64,000 nt of DNA from Callipepla californica brunnescens (taxonomy: Eukaryota; Chordata; Aves; Galliformes; Odontophoridae). A model generated the notes under the pieces. That model had not been told where the DNA came from, did not search any database, and saw nothing but the letters and a program-made list of their open reading frames with translations. Position numbers and translations under genes: made by a program. Below are positions 13,747-29,204 of the stretch, one piece after another. The DNA is taken from NCBI GenBank assembly GCA_023055505.1, contig JALIRH010000030.1:7188001-7252000 (forward strand). Direction: 5' to 3'. How positions within the stretch are numbered: position 1 is the first letter of the stretch; every line of letters starts with the position of its first letter.

Positions 13747-16727
13747 GGGGCCATGCAAAAATGGAGCCTATTTGTTTGCCACAACCTCGCCGGATAACAA
13801 ATACGAAACAATACAGACTCCCTGGTGGGCAAGAAGAAATTACCAAGACTGTGCAGGAGTTGGAGAGAGTAGGGATTATTAGACCTGCACACAGCCCATA
13901 CAACTCCCCCATATGGCCAGTCAGGAAGTCAAATGGTACATGGCGAAAGACGGTAGACTACAGAGAACTAAATAAAGTCACTCCGCCGATACACGCAGCC
14001 GTACCCAACATTGCGTCCCTCATGGATACGTTAAGTAGAGAAATAGAAACATATCATTGTGTTTTGGATTTAGCAAATGCATTTTTAGCATTCCAATTGC
14101 TGAGGAATCTCAAGACCAGTTTGCATTCACATGGGAGGGCAGGCAGTGGACTTTTCAAGTCCTACCTCAGGGATACGTGCATTCACCTACATTCTGCCAT
14201 AACCTGATAGCACGTGACTTGGCAAATTGGAATAAACCATCTACCGTCAAAATGTACCATTACATTGATGATCTGATGCTGACATCCAACTCAATTGAGG
14301 CATTAGGGAAGGCATTACCATCATTAACCACTTATTTACAGGAAAAAGGATGGGCTATAAACCCACAGAAAGTCCAAGGACCAGGGTTATCAGTTAAATT
14401 CCTGGGCGTTATCTGGTCAGGTAAGACTAAGGTCTTACCCAGTGCAATCATAGATAAGATTCAAGCGTTCCCAGTTCCCACAACACCAAAACAGTTGCAG
14501 GAGTTCTTGGGTATATTAGGATACTGGCGATCCTTTATACCCCACTTAGCACAACTCCTAAAACCTCTATATCAATTAACAAAAAAAGGCCAAGTATGGG
14601 ATTGGGGTAAAATGGAGCAAGATGCCTTCCAGCAGGCAAAAATAGCTGTTAAACAGGCCCAGGCACTGGGTGTATTTGATCCAACCCTTCCAGCCGAACT
14701 AGATGTGCACGTAACTCAAGAAGGGTTTGGCTGGGGTCTGTGGCAGCGCCAGAGTTCTGTTCGGACCCCCATTGGGTTCTGGTCATAGGTTTGGCACGGA
14801 GCAGAAGAAAGATACAGCATGGTTGAAAAGCAGTTATTGGCTACCAATTCTGCACTGCAGGCAGTAGAACCGATAACTCAAACTGCAGAAGTTATTGCTA
14901 AAACAACTTTGCCAATTCAGGGGTGGTTAAAAGATCTAATCCACATACCTAAGAGGGGGGTGGCCCAATCACAAACAGTGGCACGCTGGGTTGCCTACCT
15001 CAGTCAGAGAAGCCGCCTGTCATCATCTCCACTGAAGGAAGAACTGCAGAAGATACTTGGCCCAGTAACATATCACAGTGAAACACCTGAGGAAATAATT
15101 GTCACTCGTCCAGAGAAGAGTCCTGTACGGGAGGGGAAATACCCTGTTCTAGAAGATGCCTGGTACACAGATGGATCCAGCAGAGGGAACCCAAGTAGGT
15201 GGCGAGCTGTCGCATACCATCCCTCAACTGAAACAATATGGTTCGATGAAGGGGATGGACAAAGTAGCCAGTGGGCTGAGCTACGAGCTGTGTGGATGGT
15301 GATAACTCAAGAACCGGGCGATGGCGCATTGAATGTCTGCACGGATAGCTGGGCAGTCTACCGAGGGCTCACGCTCTGGATAGCACAGTGGGCCACTCAG
15401 GACTGGGCGATCCACGCTCGACCTATCTGGGGCAAAGATATGTGGGTTGATATATGGAACGTGGTTAGGCACAGGACTGTACGAACATACCACGTTTCCA
15501 GACATCAACCCTTGTAGTCGCCAGGTAATGATGAAGCTGACACTCTGGCTCGAGTTCGATGGCTAGGAAATACATCAGCCGAAGATATTGCCATTGATTG
15601 CATCGGAAATTACGGCATGCAGGACAGAAAACCATGTGGGCAGCAGCTAAAGCATGGGGGCTGCCCATACAGTTACCGGATATTGTCCTGGCATGTCAGG
15701 ACTGTGACGCTTGCTCACGAATGAAACCAAGACCTCTGCCAGAAACAATGGCCCATCTTGCTAGAGGACACAACCCTTTACAACGATGGCATATCAATTA
15801 CATAGGTCCCCTTCCTCGATCTGAGGGGGCCAGATATGCCCTAACCTGTGTTGACACAGCAAGTGGACTGATGCAAGCCTATCCTGTAGCGAAGGCAAAC
15901 CAAGCCTATACCATTAAAGCTCTAACTAGGTTGATGGCATCATATGGGACTCCTGAGGTCATCGAGAGTGACCAAGGTACACATTTCCAGGTACAACTGT
16001 ACAAAAGTGGGCTGAAGAAAACAACATTGAAAGGCGGTTTCACCTGCCCTATAATCCAACGGGAGCAGGCTTAATAGAAAGGTATAATGGAATCCTGAAG
16101 GCTGCTCTGAAGGCAGATTCAGAGTCCTTGCAGGGGTGGACCAAGAGGCTTTATGCAACCCTGTGGGACTTGAATGAGAGACCGAGGGATGGCAGACCCA
16201 GCACTTTAAGAATGTTGCAGACAACTTGGGCCTCTCCACTTAGGATACAAATCACTAGGAAAGACACCTCACTTAAGCCACAAGTTGGCACCATGAATAA
16301 TCTTCTGCTCCCTGCCCCTGATGACCTGGAGCCTGGGAAACACAAGGTAAAATGGCCTTGGAAGGTGCAAGTAGGACCAAAATGGTGTGGTCTCTTTGCA
16401 CCTTGGGGGAGATTGTTAGAGGTTGGGGGATCAGTAAACCCTCCTGTGGTCGGTGCATGGCCAACAGAGGTTGTAGTTGACACTCCTTTTTTCATTGCAA
16501 AGGGGACATTAATCATGTCCTTATGGCAAATTAGAACTCCCCCCTTGGTACCTGATGTAGAGATCCAATCACAGATATCAGGCCAAAGGGTATGGTATCG
16601 AAGGCCAGGCCATGCTCCAGTACAGGCAGAGGTATTGACTCAAGACCAAAATACAGCCTGTATCTTACCATGGAGGGCAGACTTACCCCTCCTTGTACCT
16701 GTTAAACATCTTTATTACTCCCCTTGA
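13742..16727 (+). pseudogene. pol: pol of family 2 copy 1 (RT, RNase H, integrase, C-terminal domain)
   Basis: RT begins near 13760 (PICLPQPRR), breaks frame near 14080, and has YIDD near 14260. RNase H starts near 15155 with TDGS, then WAEL and TDSW; a TAG replaces a Gln codon near 15515. Integrase shows HRKLRH and a C-x2-C pair (about 15600-15720), but the first catalytic Asp reads Asn (HINYIG near 15795); the D of SDQGTH (about 15968) and the E of the ERYNG motif (about 16079, in another frame) remain. 16128-16727 continues past integrase as a 199-codon frame ending KHLYYSP. The position and patterns there recall the dUTPase of ERV-L elements but lack clear active-site motifs. Confidence 0.85.
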
Positions 16728-17076
16728 GGTTATGAAGTTCAGAGGACAGCCAGCAGGAGCAACACAACTCCAGCATGCTCCAGTGACCATGAGGAAACAT
16801 CATGACATCCGGTGGTGGACAGCTGAACTTTCGGCAACTGTCGAGTGTGAACCTACTGGTCCTTAAAGAAGAAACAACTCCAGAAGGAACATCAAGTACT
16901 GGCCCAAGAAAACCACAAGAAGGGACTACAAATAATGGCCTTCAGTGCATTAACATTCTATATTGCGGCGGGTATTGTACATGCGTCGCGATGTACTTGG
17001 TATTTTGAGCCATCAGAACAGCAGGAGATTATGCCCAACCTGCTCAGTTCCTGGTTCATGCTGTGAAGGGGTGGAG

Positions 17077-17417
17077 TGTAGTGGGATTGCCTGGTCACAG
17101 CCTGAACCAGTGAATGAGCATCTGAGTGAGTGGAGCGGAGGAGCCCAGGTCCACCGGACCTCTCGCTCTCTCCCTCTCGGTGGTGCTTCCGGAGGTGCTT
17201 CCAGGAGCACAGATCCGCTCAGAGCCTGCGCGGGTTGCCCCCCCCCCTCTGGCTCTCTTCCTTCTGGAGCGCCAGCGTTCCAACGAGAGGCGGCTGTGTT
17301 CCTCAGCCTAAACGGTCACCGGGAGGGGGGAGTTCATTCCCCCTTATCTGTAACATCTCTTTCTGTAGCGCCACTACCTCAAATAAAAGCTCTGTCACCG
17401 CCTTTGCTTGCTTTACG
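17077..17417 (+). repeat. 3' LTR of family 2 copy 1
   Basis: It begins TGTAGTGGGATTGCC after a purine-rich GAAGGGGTGGAG and ends near TTTACG (17417), where the solo copy at 28881-29196 has TTTACA. An AATAAA stands near 17382. Its first 60 bp also resemble the LTRs at 36356 and 38005. Confidence 0.75.
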
Positions 17418-17479
17418 GTTGGTCAGAGATTGGCAGGGAAAAAGTCAATACACATGAATCAGTGGGCCCCTACAGGATT

Positions 17480-18340
17480 CACTCAAGAGTGCCGGGGGAG
17501 CTGGCAGGAGTGACTATAAAACCACGCTGTCTTATGTTTGAAAGATCTTGGAGAATGGGAGAGGTGCTTGGAGACTGGAGGATAGCCAGTGTAACACCAG
17601 TCTTCAAAATGGGCAAGAAGAACAAGCCGTGAAAATACAGGCTGGTCAGCCTCACCTCCATCCCTGGAAAGGTGAAGGAACAACTTGTTCTGGATGTCAT
17701 CTCCAAGCAATTGGAAGAGAAGAAGGTCATCAGGAGTGGTCAGCACGGTATCCCCAAGGGGAAATCATGCTTGACCATCGTGGTGAATTTCTACCAAGTT
17801 TTCAGTGGTTTGAGCAGATGGGGGGAGAGCAGTGGATGCTGTGTCCCTGGACTTTAGCAAAGGCTTTTCACACGGTCTCCCACAGCATCCTTGTAATGAG
17901 GCCCCAGGAAGCATGGGATAGATGAATAGAGAGTGAGGTAGATTGAGAACTGGCTGAGTGGCAGAGCTCAGACGGTTGTCATCAGCGGGGCAGAGTCTAG
18001 TTGGAGGCGTGTAGCTGGTGGTGTTCCTTAGAGGTTGGTGCTGTGCCTGCTCTTATTCAGCATCTTCATCAGTGACCTGCATATAGGCACAGAGGGCACC
18101 GTCAGAAAGTACAAAGCTGGGAGGAGTGGCTGCCATAGCAGAAAGCTGTGCCACCATTCTGTAAGGCTTGGACAGAGTGCGGAGTTGGGCAGAGTGGAAT
18201 GTGGAGAGGTTCAACAAGAGCAAGTGTAGAGTCCTGCACCTGGGAAGAAATAATGGCACAAAATGATGAAAACACCAAGTAGTCAGAACACTTCCTGGGG
18301 AATCCTGAAAGGAATGGGGAAACACATGAGCAATGCTGTA
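17480..18340 (+). repeat. CR1 LINE fragment (reverse transcriptase region)
   Basis: The stretch reads as CR1 RT (SLTSIPGKV-like, then [14 protein letters not shown] and PLMSGV-like motifs) with many stops and indels. It is the inverted counterpart of 46345-47260 in block D, so it travelled with block B. Confidence 0.7.
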
Positions 18341-19644
18341 GGTCAGGAATTAATTGAATGCAGCTGAAATGTAAATCATCCCACCTCTTGCCTCAGCAAC
18401 TGTTTCCTGTTGCTGGGGATTCTTAAGCCTCCCAGCTGCTTGCTTCTTCCCCACAAATTTCCCTTGCTGCTTTGTGTTCCTCCAACCCCCAGGGCTCTGC
18501 TTTACCTCTCCTACACCACACCAGGCCTCTGCTCCCTGAGATGGAGGAAGCAGCGCTTTGCAGTACTGCAAGAATCGTCTCCTTGAGGTTTGAAGGGAGT
18601 GCTCAGGGATCCTACAGAGAAACTCACAGCTCCAGAGGACATGGGTAAGCTCCTGCTGGCTTCACTAGCTCACCAAAATCAACCTCCACTTCCTGCAAAC
18701 TGACCTCAGGAGCTTGAGCTGAGCCAGGCATATATGTGGTGGCCATTCTTCAGGAGGTCTTGTGGACACTTTCCCAAGGTCAAAGCAAAGACCTTCAAGC
18801 TCAGAAAAGAGGCAAGCATGCACTGGAGAGCACTCTGAAATCTCTGTGCTGCGGGGATAAGCTGCTTGTGCACCCTGTGGCTTTGCACTGCCTTCTGCTC
18901 CCACCACCTCCTGAGACATGGGATGCTGCACTTAGGAGAAACAAGCTCAGCTTTTTGTAGATCTAGTGGAGCCAAGCAAAGCTTGGTGTCTCACAGCTGC
19001 TTTGAGCTCCTGTGAAATCTTTTGGGAAGAGGAGTAGAAGCAATGTGCACTTCTGTGAAAAAGGATGACATTGCTTGTGTGAAAGAAATGCCTCCCTGTG
19101 TTGCAAACAGCAGACTGGAGACATCAGCAAAATCAAACTTCCTTGTACTATTCCTCAATCCACAAGTGGTCTTTTATTTTTAGAACAAAAAGCAAGATAC
19201 ATTGAGATTTGCTCCAGAACAACTCTCCTACCTTATTCACCCCCTTCACCATCAACTACAGGTTATTTTCAGAAAAATTCCACAAGCCACGTTTCTGCTC
19301 TCCTGACACATGTATTTCATGCATCAGTGCACTCAGAAATTTCTGAGAGCAGCACATGCACGCAGACACACAGAGCATCCATACACAGCTGATTTTCCTT
19401 AGGAGATGGCATCCAAAAGCTGCTTGCAGGAAGAGCAGAGGAGAGAAGAAGGCATGGTAAGTGAATTACTTTTGTTAGGAAGGAAAGGCCATCTGAAACT
19501 CCTGGATAAAGTCACTTCTGCAGAGGGTTCCAGTGAAGCCATCTCCTTTGCAAACACTTCCTGTGGGGGGAGAAGCATCTGGGTCTCTCTCATGCTGAGT
19601 TCTCCAGCATTCTCAAGGTCTCTGTACTGGGGTCTTTCCGATGA

Positions 19645-20032
19645 GAAATGAGAAGTCAGCCTTGAGAGAAATTCTTCCTGCAGCACAGACGCTTGCAGGG
19701 CACTCCCCTCACGAGCACTGGGCAATATTCAATGTGGACAGAGCTCTGGATGAAGCTCTTCCTGCAGTGCTGGCATTTCTGTGGTCCTTGCCCTGAGTGG
19801 ATCCCTTTCTACATGATCCGGGTTCGAGCAGTGGTTGGAGCTCATCTCGCGCTTGGGACAAGGGAACTGTGTGGTTCATCACCACACACAGCCACAGTGG
19901 GTAACCAGGCTGTGGCTCTGGTTGAAATTATTCCATGTCTGGGGCATTGCAGGCTCTGTCTGCAGTGTGCATGTGCTGGTAGGAAACGTGGCTGGAACTG
20001 CTTCTGAAGGTTCTCATATTCAGAAGGTGCTT
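19645..20032 (-). pseudogene. fossil C2H2 fingers downstream of gene B
   Basis: These are the same decayed finger remnants as at 11016-11416, read on the minus strand after the stop of gene B. The KCQHCRKSF-like piece and the QSSVHIEY-like piece lie at about 19720-19790. Confidence 0.55.
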
Positions 20033-21628
<1,596 letters not shown>

Positions 21629-22129
21629 TCAGCACAGCTGTTACTGAATGCAACAAACCCTGTCCAACCCCTGCCCACCTTAGATCACCTGTACGGCACA
21701 GTCTGGGGGTATTCAGGGTCGAGTGCCCACCGACTTCTTCCCTTTTTCAACCATCAGCTTCATCCCTGAAACCTCTGACTCACTTGCATCCACTTTTTCC
21801 CAGTTTCGTAGATTCCCATTGATTATGAGACCACAGCGCACAGCTTTTAAAACCAAAGGATGTGGAAACTGATCTAAATGTGGTGGCATGTTTTGAGGCA
21901 AAAAAGTATTCTATTGTGACTCCAGTGATTCTTCTGAGGCAAAACCATTGAGGCAGAAAATAAAATTCAGTTATGTTCCCAGTACAGAATTATTGAGGGA
22001 AAACAAGACTGTTCACCCACAAAAGCTGAAATGGAAAGCTTTAGAAGTATCACATATGCATTCTTTTTGCTAAACTAATATATCGGTTCTTGAACTAATG
22101 CATTAATCCCTATTGCTAAAAAAACACAG

Positions 22130-22447
22130 CCCTAGTAGATTCCTCCCTGCCCCCTCCCTCCCCTCCTCCTGTCCCCCGGGAGCAGATGTGAGCTGAGAAT
22201 GAGCAGTGAAAGTGCCCAAGGCCTGGCAGCCGGCTCGGGGCGTGCTCGCTGTGGCACCTGAGCCTGTGCTGAAGCAGCCAGAGCCTGGCTGGAAGCCATC
22301 CGGGCAGCACCGCGGTGGCAGGAGGTGCACCAAGGCCGTCCTGCGGCCAGCTCCGGGCTGAGGGCACTCGGCATCCTGTGCTCTGCGCGACTCCAAGGAG
22401 CCCGGTTGCCTGCAACAGAGCTGGGAGCAGCCTGCTCTGCACCCAAG
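22130..22447 (+). promoter_or_regulatory. GC-rich promoter and noncoding exon 1 of gene C
   Basis: Nearly identical to 6370-6682 with the same splice donor (AAG|GTAGGT at 22447/22448). Compared with A and D, about 400 bp just upstream is deleted: the text jumps from the CTATTGCTAAAAAAAC region to the GC-rich part, so upstream regulatory sequence may be lost. Confidence 0.5.
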
Positions 22448-24359
22448 GTAGGTGCCCTTCGTGGTTCGTGCAGAGGAGCACACGCTGCCAGCAGCACCGG
22501 GTGGGACCCTGGTCCCGGCTCCATATGCTGCCCGGCACGGCAGCTTTGCTGTGAGCACAGGAGGTCAGCGTTCTCTGCTGTCCTGTTCTACCTCCATGAT
22601 ACAGCTCCGTCTGCGGACAGCACAAGAGGACCTTGATGCACAGGTCAACACATGAGGATTCCTGTAAGCTTTAAAATAACAGGTGCTTTCTCTTGTGGGT
22701 CTTAATGGAAAGCCTCTAATAAGCGGGGAATTGCCACTGTGTCAACCCCTGAAGTACTGGGGACTGGGTGTTCTTTCTTGTGCTAACGTGTCCCAAGGGT
22801 TTTGTTCCGGCTGTCCCGGCAGCTGCAGATGCCTTTAGCACACAGCAGTGGGCCCCAAGCACCTTGTCAGTGGAGCACGCTTTCATTTCAGATCTTCCAC
22901 CTCGTGTCGTAGTAACTTGAGGAAACAAACTCTTTAACCCAGAGTGAGGTGATAAGGCAGGTAAGGTTATTCAGCACTGCGCTCACATGCCGAGTGCAAG
23001 GGGTTACCCTGTTAGAGACTATTATTTTATGCCATTGCCTCAAAGTCTGCTGATGAACATGTCCAAACTTGTCCAAGCTAGTCCTGGCCAGGGGTTGTGA
23101 AAGCCTTTGTCTAAGGGACAAGGAGATGGGCATGTCCGGGGACAATGAAAGAGAGACAAGCTGCCAATTAACACCCTTTTGTGTGGTACTCATCTCTGTG
23201 AGGAGATAGACATCTGAGGAGACTCTTGCATGGCAAACTACAATGGGAGCTTTCACATAGGCAAGAAAAATGGAGGATAAAAAGAGAGATCGACCATGAT
23301 AAGAATGTTCATGGTCAGTACAGGAGCTGAAATATTTCCTGTGACTTTTACATTCTTTCTGGAATGCTACAGTCAGAGAGAAGGTAACACCAGGAGGCTG
23401 ATGATGAACGGTGTCTCATGGAATGTCTATGGTTAATGCTTAGTTATTTTTTATTTTATTTGGCCACGATTAATTGCTAAAGTGTTAGAGATGTGATTTC
23501 AAATTTAGGTTCTGTTCCCTGTTCCTGTCTATTTCTGTTTTCCTTTCTTTCATATTTAGCTTCCAAACCTGGCATTTTGCACGTAACACCTCTCCCCTTA
23601 CTTCCTTGTGTGGCCCCTCGTGACTTTGCCAATTTGTCACAGATGGATCCCAATACAATAAGCAATCAAAAGCTACAGAGAAGCAGGACTATATTTATTG
23701 ATAGACAGCACATCTGCAGTACTGATTTAACAGTGTCTTAACAAGATTGGATTACACACACAACTAAAGGAGCCCCTCCCACCGAGTCATGAGGCTCAGA
23801 GTGGTCCCCCTGTCTATGTCAACTCCTGAACCCACAGAAATAAGGAGCCTTTATGGACCTGGATCCAGTTCTAGTCCCAGACTTGTTCACGGCTTTGTGT
23901 GTAAAGAATCGTATGAGCACAGTCTCAGACATAACCTTAGAGAAGGTCACAAAGCTCCAAACGAAGCGTGAGTCTCTTACAGCAGATCAGTATCTGCAAG
24001 GTGTCTCGACAAAAGGAAGTGAAGGATCTCTGCTAAGCTGTGACCTCGACCTTCTATCTGCTTTGGGGTAAGATGCCTGTCTCCTTGTCATGCTTTGCCT
24101 TTAGTCCCATGGTCAGTCAGCCTTCAGCAGTTCAACTGTCACCTGTCAGTTTTTCCTGTTGCACTGTTTGAGGCAGCTTTGTGATGATTACTGTCTTTAA
24201 GCCAGAGTGTTATGAGTATAGTTGCTCAATGATTTTCTGTGCAAGGTGTGGTGTGCCACCCCCAGGCAGTGCCGTGCAGATGGTCTGGTGTGGGCAGGGG
24301 TTGGACAGGGACTGCTGCATTCAGTCACAGCTCTGCTGACATTTCCCTTGTCCTTGCAG

Positions 24360-25565
<1,206 letters not shown>

Positions 25566-26177
25566 GGAAAGCATCTGTTAAAGGCATCAAGGAACACACT
25601 GGACTTCAGTACAGGTCAAAGGCAGCATGAAGAGCCCAGGAGTAAGGATGTGTGCCAGAGGAAAAAGCAGAATCCATGCCCTGAGGGTGAGAAAAGCTTT
25701 CAAATAGATTCCAGAGTCGTTAAGCACCAGTGCACGCACTCAACAAAGAGCCTGTACAAGTGCTCTGAGTGTGGGAAGAGCTTCAAAAGCAGTTCCGAAT
25801 TGAAGCTGCACCAGCGGAGGCACACAGAAGAGAGACCATTTAAGTGCTCTGAGTGTGGGAAGAGCTTCAAAAGCAGTTCTGAATTGAAGCTGCACCAGCG
25901 GAGGCACACAGAAGAGAGACCATTTAAGTGCTCTGAGTGTGGGAAGAGCTTCAAAAGCAGTTCTGATTTGAAGCAAAACCAGCGGAGCCATACAGTAGAG
26001 AGACCATATAAATGCACTGAATGTGGGAGGTGCTTCAGATGGGGTTCTGTTTTAAAAGTACACAGACACATCCATACAGGAGAGAAGCCATACAAGTGCT
26101 CTGAGTGTGAGAAGAGCTTTAGAAGCAGTTCTCATCTCAAATGCCACAAGAAAATCCACACCACTGACAGACTGTAG
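25566..26177 (+). pseudogene. cut-off zinc-finger array of gene C (5 fingers)
   Basis: The frame of the KRAB exons continues open to a TAG at 26175-26177 and codes five C2H2 fingers. The first two are the same apart from synonymous or near-identical changes (contacts S,S,E,L). The third has Asn in place of the first zinc-binding His. The fourth (CGRCFRWGS) is not present in A, B or D. Reaching it would need read-through, a different start or splicing around 25563. Confidence 0.7.
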
Positions 26178-27940
26178 AAGCACCTCCAGAATATGAGAAC
26201 CTTCAGAAGCAGTTCCAGCCACGTTTCCTACCAGCACGTGTACAGTACAGACAGAGCCTGCAATGCCCCAGACATGGAATAGCTTCAACCAGAGCCACAG
26301 CCTGGTTACCCACTGTGGCTGTGTGTGGTGATGAACCACACAGTTCCCTTGTCCCAAGCGCGAGATGAGCTCCAACCACTGCTCAAACCCGGATCACATA
26401 GAAAGGGATCCACTCAGGGCAGGGACCACAAAAATGCCAGCACTGCAAGAAGAGCTTCATCCAGAGCTCTGTCCACATTGAATATTGCCCAGTGCTCGAG
26501 AGGGGAGTGCTCTGCAAGCGTCTGTGCTGCAGGAAGAATTTCTCTCAGGGCTGATTTCTCATTTCTCATTGGAAAGACCCCTTTGCAGATACCTTGAGAA
26601 TACTGGAGAACTCAGCATGAGAGAGACCCAGATGCTTCTCCCCCCACAGGAAGTGTTTGCAAAGGAGATGCCTTCACTGGAACCCTCTGCAGAAGTGACT
26701 TTATCCAGGAGTTTCAGATGGCCTTTCCTTGCTAACAAAAGATATTCACTCACCATGCCTTCTTCTCTCGTCTCCTCTTCCTGCAAGCAGCTTTTGGATG
26801 CCATCTCCTAAGGAAAATCAGCTGTGTACGGATGCTCTGTGTGTCTGTGTGCATGTGGTGCTCTCAGAAGTTTCTGAGTGCACTGATGCATGAAATACAT
26901 GTGTCAGGAGAGCAGTAACGTGGCTTGTGGAATTTTTCTGAAAATAACCTGTAGTTGATGGTGAAGGGGGTGAATAAAGTAGGAGAGTTGTTCTGGAGCA
27001 AATCTCAATGTATCTTGCTTTTTGTTCTAAAAATAAAAGACCACTTGTGGATTGAGGAATGGTACAAGGAAGTTTGATTTTCATGCTGACTCCAGTCCAC
27101 TGTTTGCAACACAGGGAGGCATTTCTTTCACACAAGCAATGTCATCCTTTTTCACAGAATTGCACATTGCCTCTACTCCTCTTCCCAAAAGATTTCACAG
27201 GAGATCAAAGCAGCTGTGAGACACCAAGCTTTGCTTGGCTCCACTAGATCTAATAAAAGCTGAGCTTCTTTCTCCCAAGTGCAGCATCCCATGTCTCAGG
27301 TGGTGGTGGGAGCAGAAGGCAGTGCAAAGCCACAGGGTGCACAAGCAGCTTATCCCCGCAGCACAGAGATTTCAGTGTGCTCTCCAGTGTATGCTTGCCT
27401 CTTTTCTGAGCTTGAAGGTCTTTGATGTGACCTTGGAAATCATCTGGAAGAACTCGCGCAGAAGGGCCATCACATTTGCTGGGCTCTTCTCAAGCTGCAG
27501 TGCTTGGACTGCAGTTTGCAGGAAGTGGAGGTTGACTTTGGTGAGCTTGGGAAGCCGGCAGGAGCCTGCCCATGTCCTCAAGAGCTGTGAGTTTCTTTGT
27601 AGGATCCCTAAGCACTCCCTGAGAACCACAAGGAGATGATGCTTGCAGTATGGAGGAGCGCTGCTTCCTCCATCTCAGGGAGCAGGGGCCTGGTGTGGTG
27701 CAGGAGAGGTAGAGCAGGGCCCTGGGGGTTGGAGGAACACACAGCTCCGAGGAAAATGCATGGGGAAGAAGCAAGCAGCTGGGAGGCTTAAGAATCCCCA
27801 GCAACATGAGATAGCAGCCCAACCAAGAGCTGGAATGATGATTTATTTTTCAACTGCATCCAATTAATTCCTATCCTATGGCACTGCACATGTGTTTCCC
27901 CTCCCCTTTCAGATTTCCCCAAGAAGCGTTCTCACTATTG

Positions 27941-28319
27941 TCTATTTTCATCTCATATCACTGTGTTCTCAGAAAGGCTGATTTTGCCTTCCTAGATAAA
28001 GCAAACTAACAAACAAACACATTGAGGTCAGTTTTCCACTTTTACTCACTGAAATTTATTAAAAATTAACTGATGATTTCACCCCCCCATATTTTGTCAC
28101 ACACCATGTCTAGCTGCATTAGGGGATGGAAAAATCACTTTCTTTCCTCTCTCCCTGTACCTTCTTTCCCTGTGCTTTGGGGAAGGAAATCCTTCTGTAA
28201 TGGATATGAGTACCTACAGAGCTATGACTGCAGTGCGCAGTCAGAAGGAACTGGAGCATTTCCAATACCAAAATAGGTTGTTTTCCTTGTGGTGGTGGGA
28301 TGGTGGTTTAAACGGTTTA
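27941..28319 (+). other. unique spacer
   Basis: AT-rich sequence between block C and the next LTR fragments. I see no coding region, RNA or repeat, apart from a short C run near 28083. Confidence 0.4.
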
Positions 28320-28760
28320 GCAGGCTGGTTTGGCCTGGTTCTGTGACGATTGGTGCGGGGGACTCACAGACCCACTCCCCAGGAAAGGGGAAGGAGGAGA
28401 GGGAAAAGCAAGAAGGGAAATGATGGATTTAAAAACAAAACAGCAGCAACGACCTGAGGAGGAGAGCTAATTTACAAAATAAGTTATCAGGAAGCAAAAT
28501 AATACAATATAATTGGAATGGAGGCTCATGAATCAGGTCAAATGAGCAAGAGAAAGAATGTCCGATACACCGAAGGCCTTACGCTAACGCTGAAGTCGGA
28601 CGGCTGCAACAAACACCCACTGCTACAGCAGTTGTGCGTACTGCCAAGGCTCAGAAGAGCACACGTTGTCCTTGTGTCGATTGGGCCTCCCTGTAACCCT
28701 GTAGGGAGGCCAGAAGGTGTAGTATCATTGTCACTCACCGAACACTACACACCCACATCC
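28320..28760 (-). repeat. antisense LTR of a family 1 relative
   Basis: Read on minus, the segment at 28560-28600 matches the CTTCAGCGTTAGC...CTTCGG part of the family 1 LTR, 28500-28520 matches its AATTCCAAATTGTATT-like part, and 28360-28380 resembles its end. The match is patchy, so this is a diverged member and the ends are uncertain. Confidence 0.5.
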
Positions 28761-28880
28761 CAATGACCGTGAGAGAGCCTTGGGCAGTCTACAGCACCAC
28801 ACCTCCAGAGGCTGCAGCTATGGCTTAACCCTTCTGTTCCAAGAGACAAACCAAGGGCTTTCCTTAACATTACAATCACC

Positions 28881-29196
28881 TGTTGCAATGGGATTGCCAG
28901 TAAATGAGCACTTGAGTGACCGGAGTGGAGGAGCCCAGATCCACCCATTCTCTCTCTCTCTCCCTATCAGTGCTGCTTCCAGGAGTTCCTATATGCTCAG
29001 AGCCTGCACAGGTTAACCCCTCCCCTCCCTTGCTCTCTTACTACCAGCTCACCAGAGTTTGAATGAGAGGTGGCGGCATTCCTTAACTCAAGCGGTTGCT
29101 GGAAGGGGTGAGTTAATTCCCCTTTCCTCTAGGATCTTGTTATATAGCACCTGTATCTCAAATAAGGGCTCAGTCACTGCCTTTATTTCATTTACA
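28881..29196 (+). repeat. solo LTR of family 2
   Basis: It starts TGTTGCAATGGGATTGCC and ends TTTACA, following the LTR at 17077-17417 throughout (GAGCATCTGAGTGA-like start, AATAAGG in place of AATAAA near 29161). The flanks TCACC and CTGCT do not match, so no target duplication is visible. Confidence 0.7.
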
Positions 29197-29204
29197 CTGC
29201 TCAT

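Larger units (their letters stand above)
12936..17417 (+). mobile_element. ERV-L-like provirus, family 2, copy 1
   Basis: The element starts abruptly inside gag (no 5' LTR) and contains gag and protease remnants, RT, RNase H, integrase, a post-integrase domain and a 3' LTR. It differs from family 1 in all proteins. Other copies lie on the minus strand at 34823-38338 and 48940-51206. No env is present. Confidence 0.85.

Noticed and set aside
18706..18975. Open frames in the 3' flank shared by blocks A-D (also 45659-46008, 27235-27639)
   Set aside because: They differ in length and frame between copies, lack a domain I recognise and have no splice context; an old host-gene fragment cannot be excluded.
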